This document shows, in pieces, positions 28,303 to 40,100 of a DNA stretch of 64,000 nucleotides. The first letter of the stretch is position 1. Each line of letters starts with the position of its first letter. The notes under the pieces were generated by a model, which ran no database searches, was not told the origin of the DNA, and worked only from the letters and a program-made list of their open reading frames with translations. Both the position numbers and the translations under genes were made by a program. Source of the DNA: Caviibacterium pharyngocola (GTDB taxonomy: Bacteria; Pseudomonadota; Gammaproteobacteria; Enterobacterales; Pasteurellaceae); the NCBI RefSeq assembly GCF_002795405.1, contig NZ_PHGZ01000013.1:1-64000 (forward strand), given 5' to 3'.

Positions 28303-29160
28303 ATGCAAAACCCAAAAGACGATGTACTTTATGCGCCGATTGAGTGGGCGGATCACAGCGAGGGCTATACGGATATTCTGTATCACAAATCCGCCGACGG
28401 TATTGCCAAAATCACCATTAATCGCCCGCAAGTGCGTAATGCCTTTCGTCCGCAAACCGTCAAAGAAATGATTCACGCCTTTTCGGATGCGCGTTTCGAT
28501 GAAAAAATCGGTGTTATTGTATTAACAGGACAAGGCGAAAAAGCTTTCTGCTCCGGCGGCGATCAAAAAGTGCGCGGCGATTACGGCGGTTATAAAGACG
28601 AAAGCGGCGTACATCACTTAAACGTATTGGATTTTCAACGCGATATTCGCAGCTGCCCGAAACCGGTGGTGGCAATGGTGGCGGGTTATGCTATCGGCGG
28701 CGGTCACGTTTTACATATGTTATGCGATTTGACCATTGCGGCGGATAACGCGATCTTCGGGCAAACCGGCCCGAAAGTCGGCTCTTTCGACGGCGGCTGG
28801 GGCGCAAGTTATATGGCGCGTATCATCGGTCAGAAAAAAGCGCGCGAAATTTGGTTCTTATGCCGTCAATATAATGCGCAAGAAGCCTTGGATATGGGCT
28901 TGGTGAACACTGTCGTGCCTTATGCGGATTTGGAAAAAGAAACCGTGCGTTGGTGTCGCGAAATGTTGCGTAACAGCCCGATTGCCTTGCGTTGTTTGAA
29001 AGCAGCGTTAAACGCGGATTGCGACGGACAAGCCGGCTTGCAAGAATTGGCGGGCAACGCGACAATGTTGTTCTATATGACCGAAGAAGGTCAGGAAGGT
29101 CGCAATGCGTTTAACGAAAAACGCGCGCCGGATTTCAGTAAATTTAAACGTAATCCTTAA
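28303..29160 (+). CDS. menB: 1,4-dihydroxy-2-naphthoyl-CoA synthase
   Basis: Cyclises o-succinylbenzoyl-CoA in menaquinone synthesis. The 285-residue crotonase-fold protein has the CoA and oxyanion motifs [16 protein letters not shown] near residue 83 and [20 protein letters not shown] near 127, [20 protein letters not shown] near 152, and the C-terminal [11 protein letters not shown] typical of MenB. ATG follows AATGAAGGAATAAATA. menC follows after 56 bases. Menaquinone is the electron donor pool for the Nrf pathway. Confidence 0.96.
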   Translation: MQNPKDDVLYAPIEWADHSEGYTDILYHKSADGIAKITINRPQVRNAFRPQTVKEMIHAFSDARFDEKIGVIVLTGQGEKAFCSGGDQKVRGDYGGYKDESGVHHLNVLDFQRDIRSCPKPVVAMVAGYAIGGGHVLHMLCDLTIAADNAIFGQTGPKVGSFDGGWGASYMARIIGQKKAREIWFLCRQYNAQEALDMGLVNTVVPYADLEKETVRWCREMLRNSPIALRCLKAALNADCDGQAGLQELAGNATMLFYMTEEGQEGRNAFNEKRAPDFSKFKRNP

Positions 29161-29216
29161 TCGGGTTGAAAAGCGGGGCGACAAAGTGCGCCCTGCGTTT
29201 TATTAAGTAGGAAAAT

Positions 29217-30224
29217 ATGACCGCTCGCCGTTATCAACTTTATCAATACAGTATTCCCGTTGACAGCCAACTGATTTTGCGCAATCGTTTTTTGAAACGG
29301 CGTGAAGGCTTGTTAGTGCATATTCAATGCGGGCAACACGAAGGCTGGGGCGAAATCGCACCTTTGCCCGAATTTAGCGAAGAAACCTTGGAAATGGCGG
29401 AAAAACAGACCGCACTTTGGCTGAAAAACTGGGACGAAGCCCGCGCCAACAATCAAAAATTGTCTTTGGACGGACTTTATCCTTCTGTGGCATTCGGTTT
29501 AAGCTGCGCTTTGGCGGAGTTAAAAGGCAAATTGAACGCGCAAGGGAATTATCAGGTCGCGCCGCTTTGTTACGGCGATCCTGACGAACTTTACGAACCT
29601 TTGAATCAGATGCAAGGAGAGAAAGTCGCCAAAATCAAAGTGGGAATGTATGAAGCAAATCGCGACGGAATGATCGCCGATATGTTGTTGGAAGCCATTC
29701 CCGATTTACAGTTACGCCTTGACGCCAATCGCAGTTGGACGCCGGAAAAAGCGCAATTATTCGCCAAATATGTCAAACCGCAACATCGCGCGCGCATTCA
29801 ATTTTTGGAAGAACCTTGCAAAACGCGCGAGGCAAGTCGTCAATTCGCCGCGGAAACCGGCATTGCTATTGCGTGGGACGAAAGCGTGCGAGAAGCGCAA
29901 TTTCGCGTCGAAAAAGAACCGCACTTAGCAGCGATCGTGATTAAGCCGACATTGGTCGGATCACTGGATTATTGTATCGAACTCATCGAACAAGCACATC
30001 GACAAGGGATTAAAGCGGTAATCAGTTCGTCTATCGAAAGTAGCCTCGGATTAACTCAGCTTGCGCGCATTGCGCAGCAATACACGCCGAATGTAACGCC
30101 GGGCTTGGATACTTTAAGTTTGATGGATTACCAAGTGTTAAGACAATGGCCGGATTCGACCTTGCCGTTAATCGGATTGGATTCGCCGTTTATTCGCGCG
30201 ATTGATCTTGACGAACAAGTTTAA
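29217..30224 (+). CDS. menC: o-Succinylbenzoate synthase
   Basis: Dehydrates SHCHC to o-succinylbenzoate in menaquinone synthesis. The 335-residue enolase-superfamily protein shows the expected catalytic residues: KIKVG near residue 140 (KxK), LRLDANRSW near 162 (first Asp ligand), IQFLEEPCK near 193 (Glu ligand), AWDESVRE near 220 (Asp ligand) and VIKPTLVGS near 241 (lysine). An uptake signal lies in codons near 29420 (reading TAL). Its start is preceded by TAAGTAGGAAAAT. Confidence 0.94.
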   Translation: MTARRYQLYQYSIPVDSQLILRNRFLKRREGLLVHIQCGQHEGWGEIAPLPEFSEETLEMAEKQTALWLKNWDEARANNQKLSLDGLYPSVAFGLSCALAELKGKLNAQGNYQVAPLCYGDPDELYEPLNQMQGEKVAKIKVGMYEANRDGMIADMLLEAIPDLQLRLDANRSWTPEKAQLFAKYVKPQHRARIQFLEEPCKTREASRQFAAETGIAIAWDESVREAQFRVEKEPHLAAIVIKPTLVGSLDYCIELIEQAHRQGIKAVISSSIESSLGLTQLARIAQQYTPNVTPGLDTLSLMDYQVLRQWPDSTLPLIGLDSPFIRAIDLDEQV

Positions 30225-30272
30225 TATTGGTTTGACCACAGTTTATCTTACTGCGATTTTTATAAAAAACGC

Positions 30273-30278
30273 TATAAT
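30273..30278 (+). promoter_or_regulatory. Probable aroQ -10 element
   Basis: TATAAT at 30273-30278 with TTACTG about 19-20 bases upstream as a weak -35. It would start transcription just before aroQ, whose ribosome site AAGGA lies near 30297. Confidence 0.45.
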
Positions 30279-30307
30279 GCGGTCTCTGAAGGAAAAAGGA
30301 TGGAATT

Positions 30308-30775
30308 ATGTCGCAATTACCACGCATTTTGCTGTTAAACGGCCCGAACTTAAATATGTTGGGCAAGCGCGAACCGGCGCATTACGGTCATTTATCTCTT
30401 GCGGCGATTGAGCAACAACTGAGCGAATCGGCAAAACAAAAAGGTATCGAATTAGAATGTTTTCAAGCAAATAGCGAAGAAAAATTGATCGAACGTATTC
30501 ATCAAAGTTTCCGTCAAGTGGATTTTATTATTATTAATCCGGCGGCTTACACGCACACCAGCGTCGCTTTGCGCGACGCCTTGTTGGCGGTGGCGATTCC
30601 GTTCGTCGAAGTGCATTTGTCCAACGTACATAAACGTGAGCCGTTTCGTCATCATTCTTATTTCAGCGATATTGCCGAAGGCGTGATTTGCGGATTAGGC
30701 GCGCAAGGATACGAATTCGCTTTGCAATATGCCGTTGCGCATTTGCCGAGAATTAACGAAATGACGGAAATTTAG
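30308..30775 (+). CDS. aroQ: 3-dehydroquinate dehydratase, type II
   Basis: Third enzyme of the shikimate pathway. The 155-residue type II dehydratase (dodecamer in relatives) has [19 protein letters not shown] near the N-terminus with the catalytic tyrosine, [17 protein letters not shown] near 77, and [18 protein letters not shown] near 99 containing the active-site histidine. It lies between menC and accB as in other Pasteurellaceae. Confidence 0.97.
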   Translation: MSQLPRILLLNGPNLNMLGKREPAHYGHLSLAAIEQQLSESAKQKGIELECFQANSEEKLIERIHQSFRQVDFIIINPAAYTHTSVALRDALLAVAIPFVEVHLSNVHKREPFRHHSYFSDIAEGVICGLGAQGYEFALQYAVAHLPRINEMTEI

Positions 30776-30848
30776 CGAAATTTGCAGAATTTTGTCGCCA
30801 ACACGCAGATTTTCAGGTAATCTCACGGGCGATAATTTAAAAGAAACC

Positions 30849-30896
30849 CGCCGCACTTTTTAGCGCTTTGTTTGTCCAATAAAAAAAGTGCGGTCA
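30849..30896. terminator. Inverted uptake signals between aroQ and accB
   Basis: CCGCACTTTTT near 30851 and AAAAAGTGCGG near 30885 are inverted, with a loop of about 24 bases; bidirectional termination is possible. The accB promoter must lie in this region or just downstream. Confidence 0.5.
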
Positions 30897-30923
30897 AAAT
30901 TTTTAATATTTTAGGAAAACAGT

Positions 30924-31382
30924 ATGGACATTCGTAAAATTAAGAAACTTATCGAATTAGTGGAAGAATCGGGCATTATGGAGCTTGAGATTTCGGAAGG
31001 TGAAGAATCGGTACGCATTAATCGCGGTACGCCGGCGGTGACTGCCGTGCAATACACGGTTCCTGCGCCGACACCGGCTCCGGTAGCGCCGGCTGTGACA
31101 CCTGCGGTTGCAGCGCCTGCGGCACCGGCTGCAGCGGAAGAAGTGTCCGGTCATATCGTTCGTTCGCCGATGGTGGGTACTTTCTATCGTAGCCCAAGTC
31201 CGGATGCAAAAGTATTCGTCGAAGTCGGTCAAACCGTGAAAGTGGGCGATGCGTTATGTATCGTTGAAGCGATGAAAATGATGAACCGTATCGAAGCGGA
31301 TAAGGCCGGTGTGGTGAAAGCGATTCTTGTCAATGACGGCGAGCCGGTTGAATTTGACGAACCGTTAATCGTTATCGAATAA
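30924..31382 (+). CDS. accB: Biotin carboxyl carrier protein of acetyl-CoA carboxylase
   Basis: Carries biotin between the carboxylase and transferase subunits in the first step of fatty acid synthesis. The 152-residue protein has an N-terminal segment ([20 protein letters not shown]), an alanine-proline linker (about residues 45-75) and the biotinyl domain with Lys118 in VEAMKMMN as attachment site. accC follows after 72 bases that contain CGTAGATC/GATCTACG, a hairpin at 31393-31414. Confidence 0.97.
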   Translation: MDIRKIKKLIELVEESGIMELEISEGEESVRINRGTPAVTAVQYTVPAPTPAPVAPAVTPAVAAPAAPAAAEEVSGHIVRSPMVGTFYRSPSPDAKVFVEVGQTVKVGDALCIVEAMKMMNRIEADKAGVVKAILVNDGEPVEFDEPLIVIE

Positions 31383-31454
31383 TTCGTTTTTTCGTAGATC
31401 TTTGTCGATCTACGCCAAGGTCAACAGACCCGAATAGGCTAAGAGTAAATGCTT

Positions 31455-32801
31455 ATGTTAGAAAAAGTTGTTATTGCCAACCGCGGCGAAATCGCCTTGC
31501 GTATTTTACGCGCCTGTAAAGAGCTGGGGATTAAAACCGTTGCGGTTCATTCCACCGCCGACCGTGAATTGAAACACGTTTTATTGGCGGATGAAACCAT
31601 TTGTATCGGCCCGGCGCCTTCCGTGAAAAGTTATTTGAATATTCCGGCGATCATTGCCGCCGCCGAAGTGAGCGGCGCGGATGCGATTCATCCGGGGTAC
31701 GGTTTCTTGTCGGAGAATGCGGATTTTGCCGAACAAGTCGAGCGTTCCGGTTTTACCTTTATCGGCCCGACAGCGGACGTGATTCGTTTAATGGGCGATA
31801 AAGTGTCCGCGATTAACGCAATGAAAAAAGCCGGCGTGCCTTGCGTGCCGGGCTCGGACGGCCCGTTGGGTTCGGATATGGCGAAAAATAAAGAAATCGC
31901 CAAATGTATCGGTTATCCGGTGATTATTAAAGCTTCCGGCGGTGGCGGCGGGCGCGGTATGCGCGTGGTGCGCGGTGAAAGCGCCTTGGAAGAATCCATC
32001 GCAATGACCAAAGCGGAAGCGAAAGCGGCGTTTAATAACGATATGGTGTATATGGAAAAATACTTGGAAAATCCGCGTCACGTCGAAATCCAAGTGTTAG
32101 CCGACACCCACGGCAACGCCGTGTATCTTGCCGAACGCGATTGTTCGATGCAGCGTCGTCACCAAAAAGTGGTGGAAGAAGCGCCGGCACCGGGAATCAG
32201 CGAAGAAGTGCGTCGCGACATCGGCTCGCGCTGTGCGAAAGCTTGTGTAGAAATCGGCTATCGCGGTGCGGGTACGTTTGAATTTTTATATGAAAACGGC
32301 GAATTTTATTTCATCGAAATGAACACGCGGATCCAAGTGGAACATCCGGTGACCGAAATGATCACGGGCGTGGATTTGGTGAAAGAGCAGTTGCGTATTG
32401 CCTCCGGTTTACCGATTTCCTTCAAACAGGAAGATATTCAAGTGAAAGGTCACGCAATGGAATGCCGAATTAATGCGGAAGATCCGAATACCTTCTTACC
32501 GTCGCCGGGTAAAGTAACGCATTTACATTCGCCGGGCGGATTGGGCGTGCGTTGGGATTCTCACGTTTATGCCGGTTATACCGTACCGCCGCATTACGAT
32601 TCGATGATCGCAAAATTGATCACTTACGGCGACACGCGCGAAGTGGCGATTCGTCGTATGCAAAACGCATTGGCGGAAACTATTATCAGCGGTATTAAAA
32701 CCAATATTCCGTTACACGAATTGATTTTAGCCGATGAAAATTTCCAAAAAGGCGGCACGAATATTCATTACCTAGAGAAAAAACTGGGAATGCGTGATTA
32801 A
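31455..32801 (+). CDS. accC: Biotin carboxylase subunit of acetyl-CoA carboxylase
   Basis: ATP-dependent carboxylation of biotin on AccB. I use ATG 31455, giving [17 protein letters not shown] and 448 residues, the usual length; ATG 31449 would add two residues with a ribosome site that is too close. ATP-grasp features: [14 protein letters not shown] near residue 160, [17 protein letters not shown] near 200, [19 protein letters not shown] near 233, and [17 protein letters not shown] near 285 with the catalytic residues. Confidence 0.97.
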   Translation: MLEKVVIANRGEIALRILRACKELGIKTVAVHSTADRELKHVLLADETICIGPAPSVKSYLNIPAIIAAAEVSGADAIHPGYGFLSENADFAEQVERSGFTFIGPTADVIRLMGDKVSAINAMKKAGVPCVPGSDGPLGSDMAKNKEIAKCIGYPVIIKASGGGGGRGMRVVRGESALEESIAMTKAEAKAAFNNDMVYMEKYLENPRHVEIQVLADTHGNAVYLAERDCSMQRRHQKVVEEAPAPGISEEVRRDIGSRCAKACVEIGYRGAGTFEFLYENGEFYFIEMNTRIQVEHPVTEMITGVDLVKEQLRIASGLPISFKQEDIQVKGHAMECRINAEDPNTFLPSPGKVTHLHSPGGLGVRWDSHVYAGYTVPPHYDSMIAKLITYGDTREVAIRRMQNALAETIISGIKTNIPLHELILADENFQKGGTNIHYLEKKLGMRD

Positions 32802-32818
32802 ACGATTTGATTTAATGA

Positions 32819-32847
32819 AAAAAGTGGAGTAATTTCCACTTTTTTTA
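32819..32847 (+). terminator. Terminator behind accC
   Basis: A-rich arm with AGTGGA pairing with TCCACT and followed by TTTTTTT. Ends the accBC unit. Confidence 0.85.
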
Positions 32848-32911
32848 TAGGTGAAATTCGCCTATTCGCAAAAACGATAAAAATTACTCTCATACAATGG
32901 AAATGAAAAAA

Positions 32912-33160
32912 ATGCAAACAAACTTACGTTACAAACAAGCGTCGAAAGAGGCGCGCTGGGCATTGGGGCTAACCGTGCTTTATGTCATCGGTTGGTGTCT
33001 GTGTGCGTATTTGCCGAAAGAAACAAGCGGGCCGCTCGGTTTCCCGTTATGGTTCGAATTGGCTTGTATTTATCTTCCCGTATTGTTCATCGTTGTGGCG
33101 TACTGGGTCATCAAAATCGTCTATCAGGACATTTCACTTGAAAATGAGGAAGAAAAATGA
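32912..33160 (+). CDS. yhdT: YhdT family membrane protein (DUF997)
   Basis: A small inner-membrane protein of 82 residues with two hydrophobic helices (ALGLTVLYVIGWCLCAYL, then LACIYLPVLFIVVAYWVI) and an acidic C-terminus. It overlaps panF by four bases, the same pairing as in E. coli, so it may assist or regulate pantothenate uptake, but its function is unknown. The ATG at 32912 has GGAA at good spacing; ATG 32897 is in frame but lacks a ribosome site. Confidence 0.88.
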   Translation: MQTNLRYKQASKEARWALGLTVLYVIGWCLCAYLPKETSGPLGFPLWFELACIYLPVLFIVVAYWVIKIVYQDISLENEEEK

Positions 33161-34596
33161 ATTTGGGAATTATTCTTCCGTTGGGAATTTATTTAACCTT
33201 CGTGTTCGGTGCGGCGATTTATGCTTATGTCAAACGTTCCGGTAATGATTTTTTGACCGAATATTATGTGGGCAACCGCTCGATGACCGGTTTTGTCTTG
33301 GCGATGACTACCGCCTCCACCTATGCCAGCGCCAGTTCCTTTATCGGCGGGCCCGGCGCTGCTTATAAATTCGGTTTAGGTTGGGTATTGCTGGCGATGA
33401 TTCAAGTGCCGGCGGTGTGGTTGGCGTTGGGTGCATTAGGGAAAAAATTCGCCTTGTTATCGCGCGAAACCAATGCGCTGACCATTAACGATTTGCTACT
33501 TTATCGCTATAAAAATAAATTCTTAGTGTGGATTTCCGGCTTTGCCTTGTTGATCGCCTTTTTCGCTGCGATGACCGTGCAATTTATCGGCGGCGCGCGT
33601 TTATTAGAAACGACTATCGGCATCGGTTATACGCAAGCCTTGCTGATTTTCGCCTTAACCGTCGGGCTTTACACCTTTATCGGCGGATTTCGCGCCGTGG
33701 TGTTGACCGACACCATTCAAGGCACGGTAATGATTTTAGGCACGATCATCTTGCTTGTGGCAACCGTTTATGCCGCCGGCGGCGTGGAAAGTGCGGTGCA
33801 AAAATTAACGGAAATCGACCCGCACTTAGTTACGCCTTACGGACCGAACGATATGTTGGATTTCCAATTTATGGCATCTTTCTGGATTTTGGTGTGTTTC
33901 GGCGTGGTCGGCTTACCGCATACGGCGGTGCGTTGTATGGCGTTTAAAGACAGTAAAGCACTGCATAACGGAATGTTGATCGGCACCGTCGTTTTGAGTG
34001 TGATTATGCTCGGAATGCACCTTGCCGGTGCATTAGGTCGTGCAGTGATTGGGGATTTAACCGTGCCGGATCAAGTGATCCCGACTTTAATGCTGCACGT
34101 TTTACCGCCGGTCGTCGCCGGTATTTTCTTAGCCGCGCCAATGTCGGCGATTATGTCCACCATTGACGCGCAACTGATTCAATCGTCGTCGATTTTCGTC
34201 AAAGATTTATATTTATCGGCAAAACCGGAAATGGCGCAAAATCAGAAGAAAATCAGCCGGCTTTCTTCCCTGATTACGCTCGGTTTGACTGCGCTGCTCA
34301 TTTTTGCCGCGCTGAATCCGCCGGATATGATTATCTGGTTGAATCTTTTCGCTTTCGGCGGATTGGAAGCCGCATTTTTATGGGTGATCGTACTCGGTTT
34401 ATATTGGGATAAAGCCAATGCCTACGGCGCGATCAGTTCAATGGTGATCGGACTCGGCAGTTATATTTTACTGACTTCGCTTTCAATTAAACTACTGAAT
34501 TTCCACGCAATCGTGCCGTCATTAGTCTTCGGTTTAGCGGCATTTTTAGTGGGAAATTACTTCGGCGTAAAACGAAACAAACAAAAAAATCGTTAA
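33157..34596 (+). CDS. panF: Sodium/pantothenate symporter
   Basis: Imports pantothenate for coenzyme A synthesis, driven by Na+. The 479-residue SSS-family protein has about thirteen membrane segments and family motifs: FLTEYYVGNRSMTGFVLAM near residue 32, TTASTYASASSFIGGPGAAY near 50, FIGGFRAVVLTDTIQGTVM near 173, and LAAPMSAIMSTIDAQLIQSS near 325. It is coupled to yhdT by a 4-bp overlap. Confidence 0.94.
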   Translation: MNLGIILPLGIYLTFVFGAAIYAYVKRSGNDFLTEYYVGNRSMTGFVLAMTTASTYASASSFIGGPGAAYKFGLGWVLLAMIQVPAVWLALGALGKKFALLSRETNALTINDLLLYRYKNKFLVWISGFALLIAFFAAMTVQFIGGARLLETTIGIGYTQALLIFALTVGLYTFIGGFRAVVLTDTIQGTVMILGTIILLVATVYAAGGVESAVQKLTEIDPHLVTPYGPNDMLDFQFMASFWILVCFGVVGLPHTAVRCMAFKDSKALHNGMLIGTVVLSVIMLGMHLAGALGRAVIGDLTVPDQVIPTLMLHVLPPVVAGIFLAAPMSAIMSTIDAQLIQSSSIFVKDLYLSAKPEMAQNQKKISRLSSLITLGLTALLIFAALNPPDMIIWLNLFAFGGLEAAFLWVIVLGLYWDKANAYGAISSMVIGLGSYILLTSLSIKLLNFHAIVPSLVFGLAAFLVGNYFGVKRNKQKNR

Positions 34597-34647
34597 AAAA
34601 ACACCGCACTTTTGCGATAATTTAACGAGAAAACAAAAGGAAACAAA

Positions 34648-35529
34648 ATGGCTTGGATACAAATCAGAATTAACAGCACCAATCAACAAGCGGAAAAGCT
34701 TAGCGATTATTTGGATGAAATCGGCGCGGTGTCGGTGACTTTTATGGATAGTCAGGATACGCCGATTTTCGAACCGCTGCCGGGCGAAACGCGCCTGTGG
34801 GGTAATACCGACGTCATCGCGTTGTTCGATGCGGAAACGGATATGCAACGGATTGTGCGCGCGTTGCAACAAGCTGGTCATCTTGACGAGCAAAGCGCGT
34901 ATAAAATCGAACAAATCGAAGATAAAGATTGGGAACGCGAATGGATGGATAATTTTCATCCGATGCAATTCGGGCGGCGTTTATGGATTTGTCCGAGCTG
35001 GCGTGAGATTCCCGATCCCGACGCAGTGAATGTAATGTTGGATCCGGGCTTGGCGTTCGGCACGGGAACTCACCCGACCACTGCGTTATGTTTAGAATGG
35101 CTGGACGGTTTGGATTTGGAAGGTAAAACCGTAATCGATTTCGGTTGCGGCTCCGGTATTTTAGCCATTGCCGCGTTGAAATTAGGCGCAAAAAGTGCGG
35201 TGGGAATCGACATTGATCCGCAAGCGATTTTAGCCAGCAAAAATAATGCCGAACAAAACGGCGTGGCGGATCGCTTACAGCTTTTCTTGTCGCAAAACAA
35301 ACCGGCGGATTTGCAAGCGGATGTGGTGGTGGCGAATATTTTAGCCGGCCCGCTGAAAGAACTCTATCCGGTAATCAGCCGCTTAGTGAAACCGCAAGGC
35401 GTGTTGGGATTATCCGGTATTTTAGAGACGCAAGCACCGTCGGTGTGTGAGGCTTACGAGCAAACGTTTGCGCTGGATGAGGTGAAAGTTCGCGAGGAAT
35501 GGAGCCGTATTACAGGGAAATTGAAGTAA
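34648..35529 (+). CDS. prmA: Ribosomal protein uL11 methyltransferase
   Basis: Trimethylates ribosomal protein L11. The 293-residue protein has an N-terminal substrate-recognition domain ([18 protein letters not shown] near 93) and a SAM-binding domain with [20 protein letters not shown] near residue 132 and [20 protein letters not shown] near 162, then [10 protein letters not shown] near 232. It stands between panF and dusB as in H. influenzae. An uptake signal lies in its codons near 35200. Confidence 0.97.
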   Translation: MAWIQIRINSTNQQAEKLSDYLDEIGAVSVTFMDSQDTPIFEPLPGETRLWGNTDVIALFDAETDMQRIVRALQQAGHLDEQSAYKIEQIEDKDWEREWMDNFHPMQFGRRLWICPSWREIPDPDAVNVMLDPGLAFGTGTHPTTALCLEWLDGLDLEGKTVIDFGCGSGILAIAALKLGAKSAVGIDIDPQAILASKNNAEQNGVADRLQLFLSQNKPADLQADVVVANILAGPLKELYPVISRLVKPQGVLGLSGILETQAPSVCEAYEQTFALDEVKVREEWSRITGKLK

Positions 35530-35728
35530 ATTTGTCAAGCATAAAAAACGGTTTCTCGATAGAAATTTAATGAAATTTAGACATTAATTAACGAATCGAA
35601 AAAAAATGCGTTTTGTATAAAAAATATGCTTTTCAAATGGGTTAAAAGTGCGTATCATAGCACGCCTTGTCGGTTGGCAGGCGTGTTTAATTTTTAGCGG
35701 ATCAGGTGTGTTTAACGAGGAAAAGAAA

Positions 35729-36691
35729 GTGCGGATTGGTTCTTATCAACTGAAAAACCGTATTATTTTGGCTCCGATGGCAGGCATTACCGATCAACCG
35801 TTTCGGCGACTTTGCGCACACTACGGTGCGGCGTTAACTTTCTCCGAAATGATGTCAACGAATCCGCAAGTTTGGCATACCGAAAAATCGAAGCTGCGCT
35901 TGGCTCATCACCAAGACGCGGGAATTAACGCCGTGCAAATCGCGGGCGCCGATCCTGATGAAATGGCGCAAGCGGCGCAAGTAAACGTGGAATACGGTGC
36001 GGACATTATTGATATAAATATGGGCTGCCCGGCAAAGAAGGTGAATCGTAAAATGGCGGGATCCGCGCTTTTACAATATCCCGATTTGGTTCGACGGATT
36101 CTTGAAGCGGTGGTTAATGCCGTAAACGTGCCCGTAACATTAAAAATTAGAACGGGTTGGGATCGCAATAATCGAAATTGCACGGAAATCGCGAAAATAG
36201 CGGAACAAGCCGGTATTCAAGCGCTGACCGTTCACGGTCGAACGCGCGAATGTCTGTTTGAAGGCGAAGCGGAATACGAACATATCCGCGCGGTGAAAAA
36301 GCAAGTTTCGATACCGATTATTGCGAACGGCGACATAATTTCGCCCCAAAAAGCATTGGATGTGCTTAACTATACCGGGGCTGATGCGGTAATGATCGGA
36401 CGCGGTGCATTAGGTCGCCCTTGGTTGTTTCAATCAACGGTGAGTTTAGTGGAAACGGGTTCGACGATACCGGAACCGAGTTTAGCGGAAAAGTGCGGTG
36501 TAATTTTGCAACATATTCGTGATCTTCATCAATTCTACGGTGAAGAAAAAGGGTATCGTATAGCACGCAAGCACGTTGCTTGGTATTTGCAGGGAATTCA
36601 ACCCAATTCCGGTTTTAGACAGACTTTTAATGCAATAACTGACGCCAAAACGCAGCTAATTGCATTGGAAGAATTTTTTAATTTGATTTAA
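35729..36691 (+). CDS. dusB: tRNA-dihydrouridine synthase B
   Basis: FMN enzyme reducing uridine 17 in tRNA. The GTG at 35729, preceded by GAGGAAAAG, gives [20 protein letters not shown] and 320 residues as in E. coli DusB; the open frame extends to a GTG at 35648 but the added residues are not family-like. Motifs: [34 protein letters not shown] near residue 91 with the catalytic cysteine, LTVHGRTRE near 164, and [16 protein letters not shown] near 214. It is co-transcribed with fis, 14 bases downstream. Confidence 0.96.
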   Translation: MRIGSYQLKNRIILAPMAGITDQPFRRLCAHYGAALTFSEMMSTNPQVWHTEKSKLRLAHHQDAGINAVQIAGADPDEMAQAAQVNVEYGADIIDINMGCPAKKVNRKMAGSALLQYPDLVRRILEAVVNAVNVPVTLKIRTGWDRNNRNCTEIAKIAEQAGIQALTVHGRTRECLFEGEAEYEHIRAVKKQVSIPIIANGDIISPQKALDVLNYTGADAVMIGRGALGRPWLFQSTVSLVETGSTIPEPSLAEKCGVILQHIRDLHQFYGEEKGYRIARKHVAWYLQGIQPNSGFRQTFNAITDAKTQLIALEEFFNLI

Positions 36692-36705
36692 TTGGATAAA
36701 GAGAA

Positions 36706-37005
36706 ATGTTAGAACAACAACGTAATCCGGCTGAAGCTTTAACGGTTTCAGTTTTAAATTCACAATCTCAAGTAACAAATAAACCACTTCGTGATTCTGT
36801 GAAACAAGCATTAAGAAACTACTTATCACAGTTAGACGGTCAAGATGTGAACGATCTTTATGAATTAGTTTTAGCGGAAGTTGAACACCCTATGTTGGAT
36901 ATGGTTATGCAATATACGCGCGGCAACCAAACGCGCGCGGCGACAATGCTCGGCATTAACCGCGGAACATTACGCAAAAAATTGAAAAAATACGGTATGG
37001 GTTAA
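36706..37005 (+). CDS. fis: DNA-binding protein Fis
   Basis: Nucleoid-associated protein that bends DNA and activates rRNA promoters in fast growth. The 99-residue protein has the C-terminal helix-turn-helix [20 protein letters not shown] and KKYG, with the central [20 protein letters not shown] helix. The dusB-fis operon is conserved in gamma-proteobacteria. Confidence 0.98.
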   Translation: MLEQQRNPAEALTVSVLNSQSQVTNKPLRDSVKQALRNYLSQLDGQDVNDLYELVLAEVEHPMLDMVMQYTRGNQTRAATMLGINRGTLRKKLKKYGMG

Positions 37006-37023
37006 TTCTTAATCGATATTGAC

Positions 37024-37057
37024 AAAAACGCCCTTGTTGCAAAATAAGGGCGTTTTT
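37024..37057 (+). terminator. Terminator behind fis
   Basis: AAAAACGCCCTT pairs with AAGGGCGTTTTT across a ten-base loop; a strong intrinsic terminator usable in both directions. Confidence 0.9.
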
Positions 37058-37068
37058 CGTTTTATCTC

Positions 37069-37107
37069 GCGCAAACGTTTTCGTTTCTCGTCGAATTCCT
37101 TTATAAT
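37069..37107 (+). promoter_or_regulatory. purL promoter with PurR-type operator
   Basis: GCGCAAACGTTTTCGT (37069-37084) matches the PurR consensus ACGCAAACGTTTGCGT at 14 of 16 positions. TATAAT at 37102-37107 is the probable -10, so the operator covers the expected -35. PurR repression of purL in response to purines is established in E. coli; here it is inferred. Confidence 0.75.
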
Positions 37108-37147
37108 AGCCTGTATTTTCAATCAGCTAATCAATGGTAAAAAGTCT

Positions 37148-40100
37148 ATGTTACAGGTTTTTCGCGGATCACCCGCACTTTCTTCCTTCCGTTTGAATCA
37201 ACTTGCCGCCCGTTTCCAAAAAGCGGATTTACCGGTTAAATCCTGCTATGCGGAATATTTGCATTTTGCGGAATTAACCGCCGAATTGACGGCGGAAGAA
37301 ACCGATAAATTGGAACAATTATTGCATTATGGCCCGACACTTGCGCAGCACGAACCGAGCGGCGAATGTTTTATCGTGATTCCGCGAATCGGTACTATTT
37401 CCTCTTGGTCGTCCAAAGCGTCGGATATCGCGCATAACTGCGGATTGAATAAAGTGGCGCGCTTGGAACGCGGATTAGCGTTTTATTTCGAGCTGGAACG
37501 CGCATTGACGGAGGACGAAGAACAACAACTGATTTCACATATTTACGACCGAATGATGGAAAGCGTGATTCGCTCGCCGAATGATGCTGCGGCGTTATTC
37601 CGTCATCAAGAACCGAAACCTTTCGTAACCGTAGATATTTTATCCGGCGGGCGCAAGGCATTGGAAACAGCCAACGTTGAACTCGGACTGGCTTTAGCGC
37701 AAGATGAAATCGATTATTTGGTGGAAAATTTCACCGCACTTGGTCGCAATCCGCACGACATCGAATTATATATGTTCGCGCAAGCTAACTCCGAACATTG
37801 CCGCCATAAAATTTTTAACGCGGATTGGATCATCGACGGCGAAAAACAGGAAAAATCCCTGTTTAAAATGATTAAAAATACCTTCGAAAAAACACCGGAT
37901 TATGTGCTTTCCGCTTATAAAGATAACGCAGCGGTAATAGAAGGTTCCAAAGTCGGACGTTTCTTCCCTGATAAAGACGGACAATATCGCTATCACAATG
38001 AAGACGCCCACATTTTAATGAAAGTGGAAACTCATAACCACCCGACCGCCATTTCGCCTTTCCCGGGTGCGGCAACAGGTTCGGGCGGGGAAATTCGCGA
38101 CGAAGGCGCTACCGGACGCGGCGCGAAACCGAAAGCAGGTTTAACCGGTTTCTCCGTATCAAACTTAGTGATCCCGAATTTCGAACAACCTTGGGAAAAT
38201 CCGTTATCTAAACCGAATCGTATCGCCTCCGCCTTAGATATTATGATCGAAGGCCCGTTGGGTGGCGCGGCGTTTAATAACGAATTCGGTCGTCCGGCAT
38301 TATTGGGATATTTCCGCACTTACGAAGAAAAAGTCAACAGCTTCGGCGGCGAAGAAGTGCGCGGCTATCACAAACCGATTATGTTAGCGGGCGGGATCGG
38401 CAACATTCGTGCCGAACACGTTCAAAAAGGCGAGATTCCGCTCGGCGCGAAATTAATCGTGTTAGGCGGCCCGGCGATGAATATCGGCTTGGGCGGCGGC
38501 GCGGCGTCCTCAATGGCATCGGGAAAATCCAAAGAAGACTTGGATTTTGCCTCCGTGCAACGGGATAACCCTGAAATGGAACGTCGTTGCCAAGAAGTAA
38601 TCGACCGTTGCTGGCAACTCGGTGAAGACAACCCGATTGCCTTTATTCACGACGTCGGTGCCGGCGGCTTATCTAACGCAATGCCGGAATTGGTACACGA
38701 CGGCGGTCGTGGCGGGCGCTTTGAATTACGCGATATTTTATGCGACGAACGCGGAATGTCGCCGTTGGAAATCTGGTGTAACGAATCGCAAGAGCGCTAT
38801 GTGTTAGCGGTTGCGGCGGACAAATTGGCGGTGTTCGAAGAATTCTGTCGCCGCGAACGTGCGCCTTATGCGATTATCGGCGAAGCGACGGCGGAAGAAC
38901 ACTTAACCTTGCACGATAACCATTTCGATAATAATCCGATCGATTTGCCGATGAACGTATTGTTAGGCAAAACGCCGAAAATGACCCGCGATGTGAAATC
39001 AAGTGCGGTGGAAAATCCGGCGGTTTCGCAAGATCACATTCAATTAAAAGAAGCCTTGCATCGCGTCTTGCGTTTGCCGGTCGTGGCGGAAAAAACCTTC
39101 TTGATTACTATCGGTGACCGTTCCGTCACCGCAATGGTGGCGCGCGATCAAATGGTCGGTCCTTGGCAAATTCCGGTGGCGGATTGCGCCGTCACTACCG
39201 CAAGCTTAGACAGCTATTACGGCGAAGCGATGTCCATCGGCGAACGCGCGCCGGTTGCATTATTGGATTTCGGCGCTTCCGCGCGCTTAGCGGTGGCGGA
39301 ATCCATCACCAATATCGCTGCGACGAATATCGGCGATATTAAACGCATTAAACTCTCCGCCAACTGGATGTCGGCGGCAGGACACCAAGGCGAAGACGCC
39401 GGTTTATATGAAGCGGTGAAAGCCGTGGGCGAAGAACTTTGTCCGGCGCTAGGCATTACCGTGCCGGTGGGTAAAGACTCAATGTCGATGAAAACCACTT
39501 GGAACGAAAACGGCGAACAAAAATCTGTTACCGCGCCGCTTTCTTTGGTGATTTCCGCCTTTGCGCGCGTGGAAGACGTGCGCAAAACCGTCACGCCGCA
39601 ACTTCGCACCGATAAAGGCGCTAGCCGTTTGTTATTGATTGATTTGGGTGAAGGCAAAAATCGTTTGGGCGCGACCGCACTTGCGCAAGTGTATAAACAG
39701 CTCGGTGATAAACCGGCGGATGTGGAAAACGTCGAACGCCTTAAAGGTTTCTTTAACGCAATGCAAACTCTTGTTCAACAAGATAAATTGTTGGCTTATC
39801 ACGATCGTTCCGACGGCGGTTTGATTGTCACTTTAGCGGAAATGGCATTTGCCGGTCATTGCGGCGTTGCCGTTGACATTAGCGCCTTGGGCGATAACGA
39901 TTTAGCGGTCTTGTTTAACGAAGAACTCGGTGCCGTGATCCAAGTGCGCGAAAGCGAAATTAGCGAAGTACGCGAAGTGTTGAACCAAAACGGATTATTG
40001 CATTTAACCAAAGAATTGGGTGAAGTGACGACTTCCGATCATATTGAAATTACACGCGGGCCGAAAGTCTTATTAAGCGAAAAACGTTCCGAATTACGCG

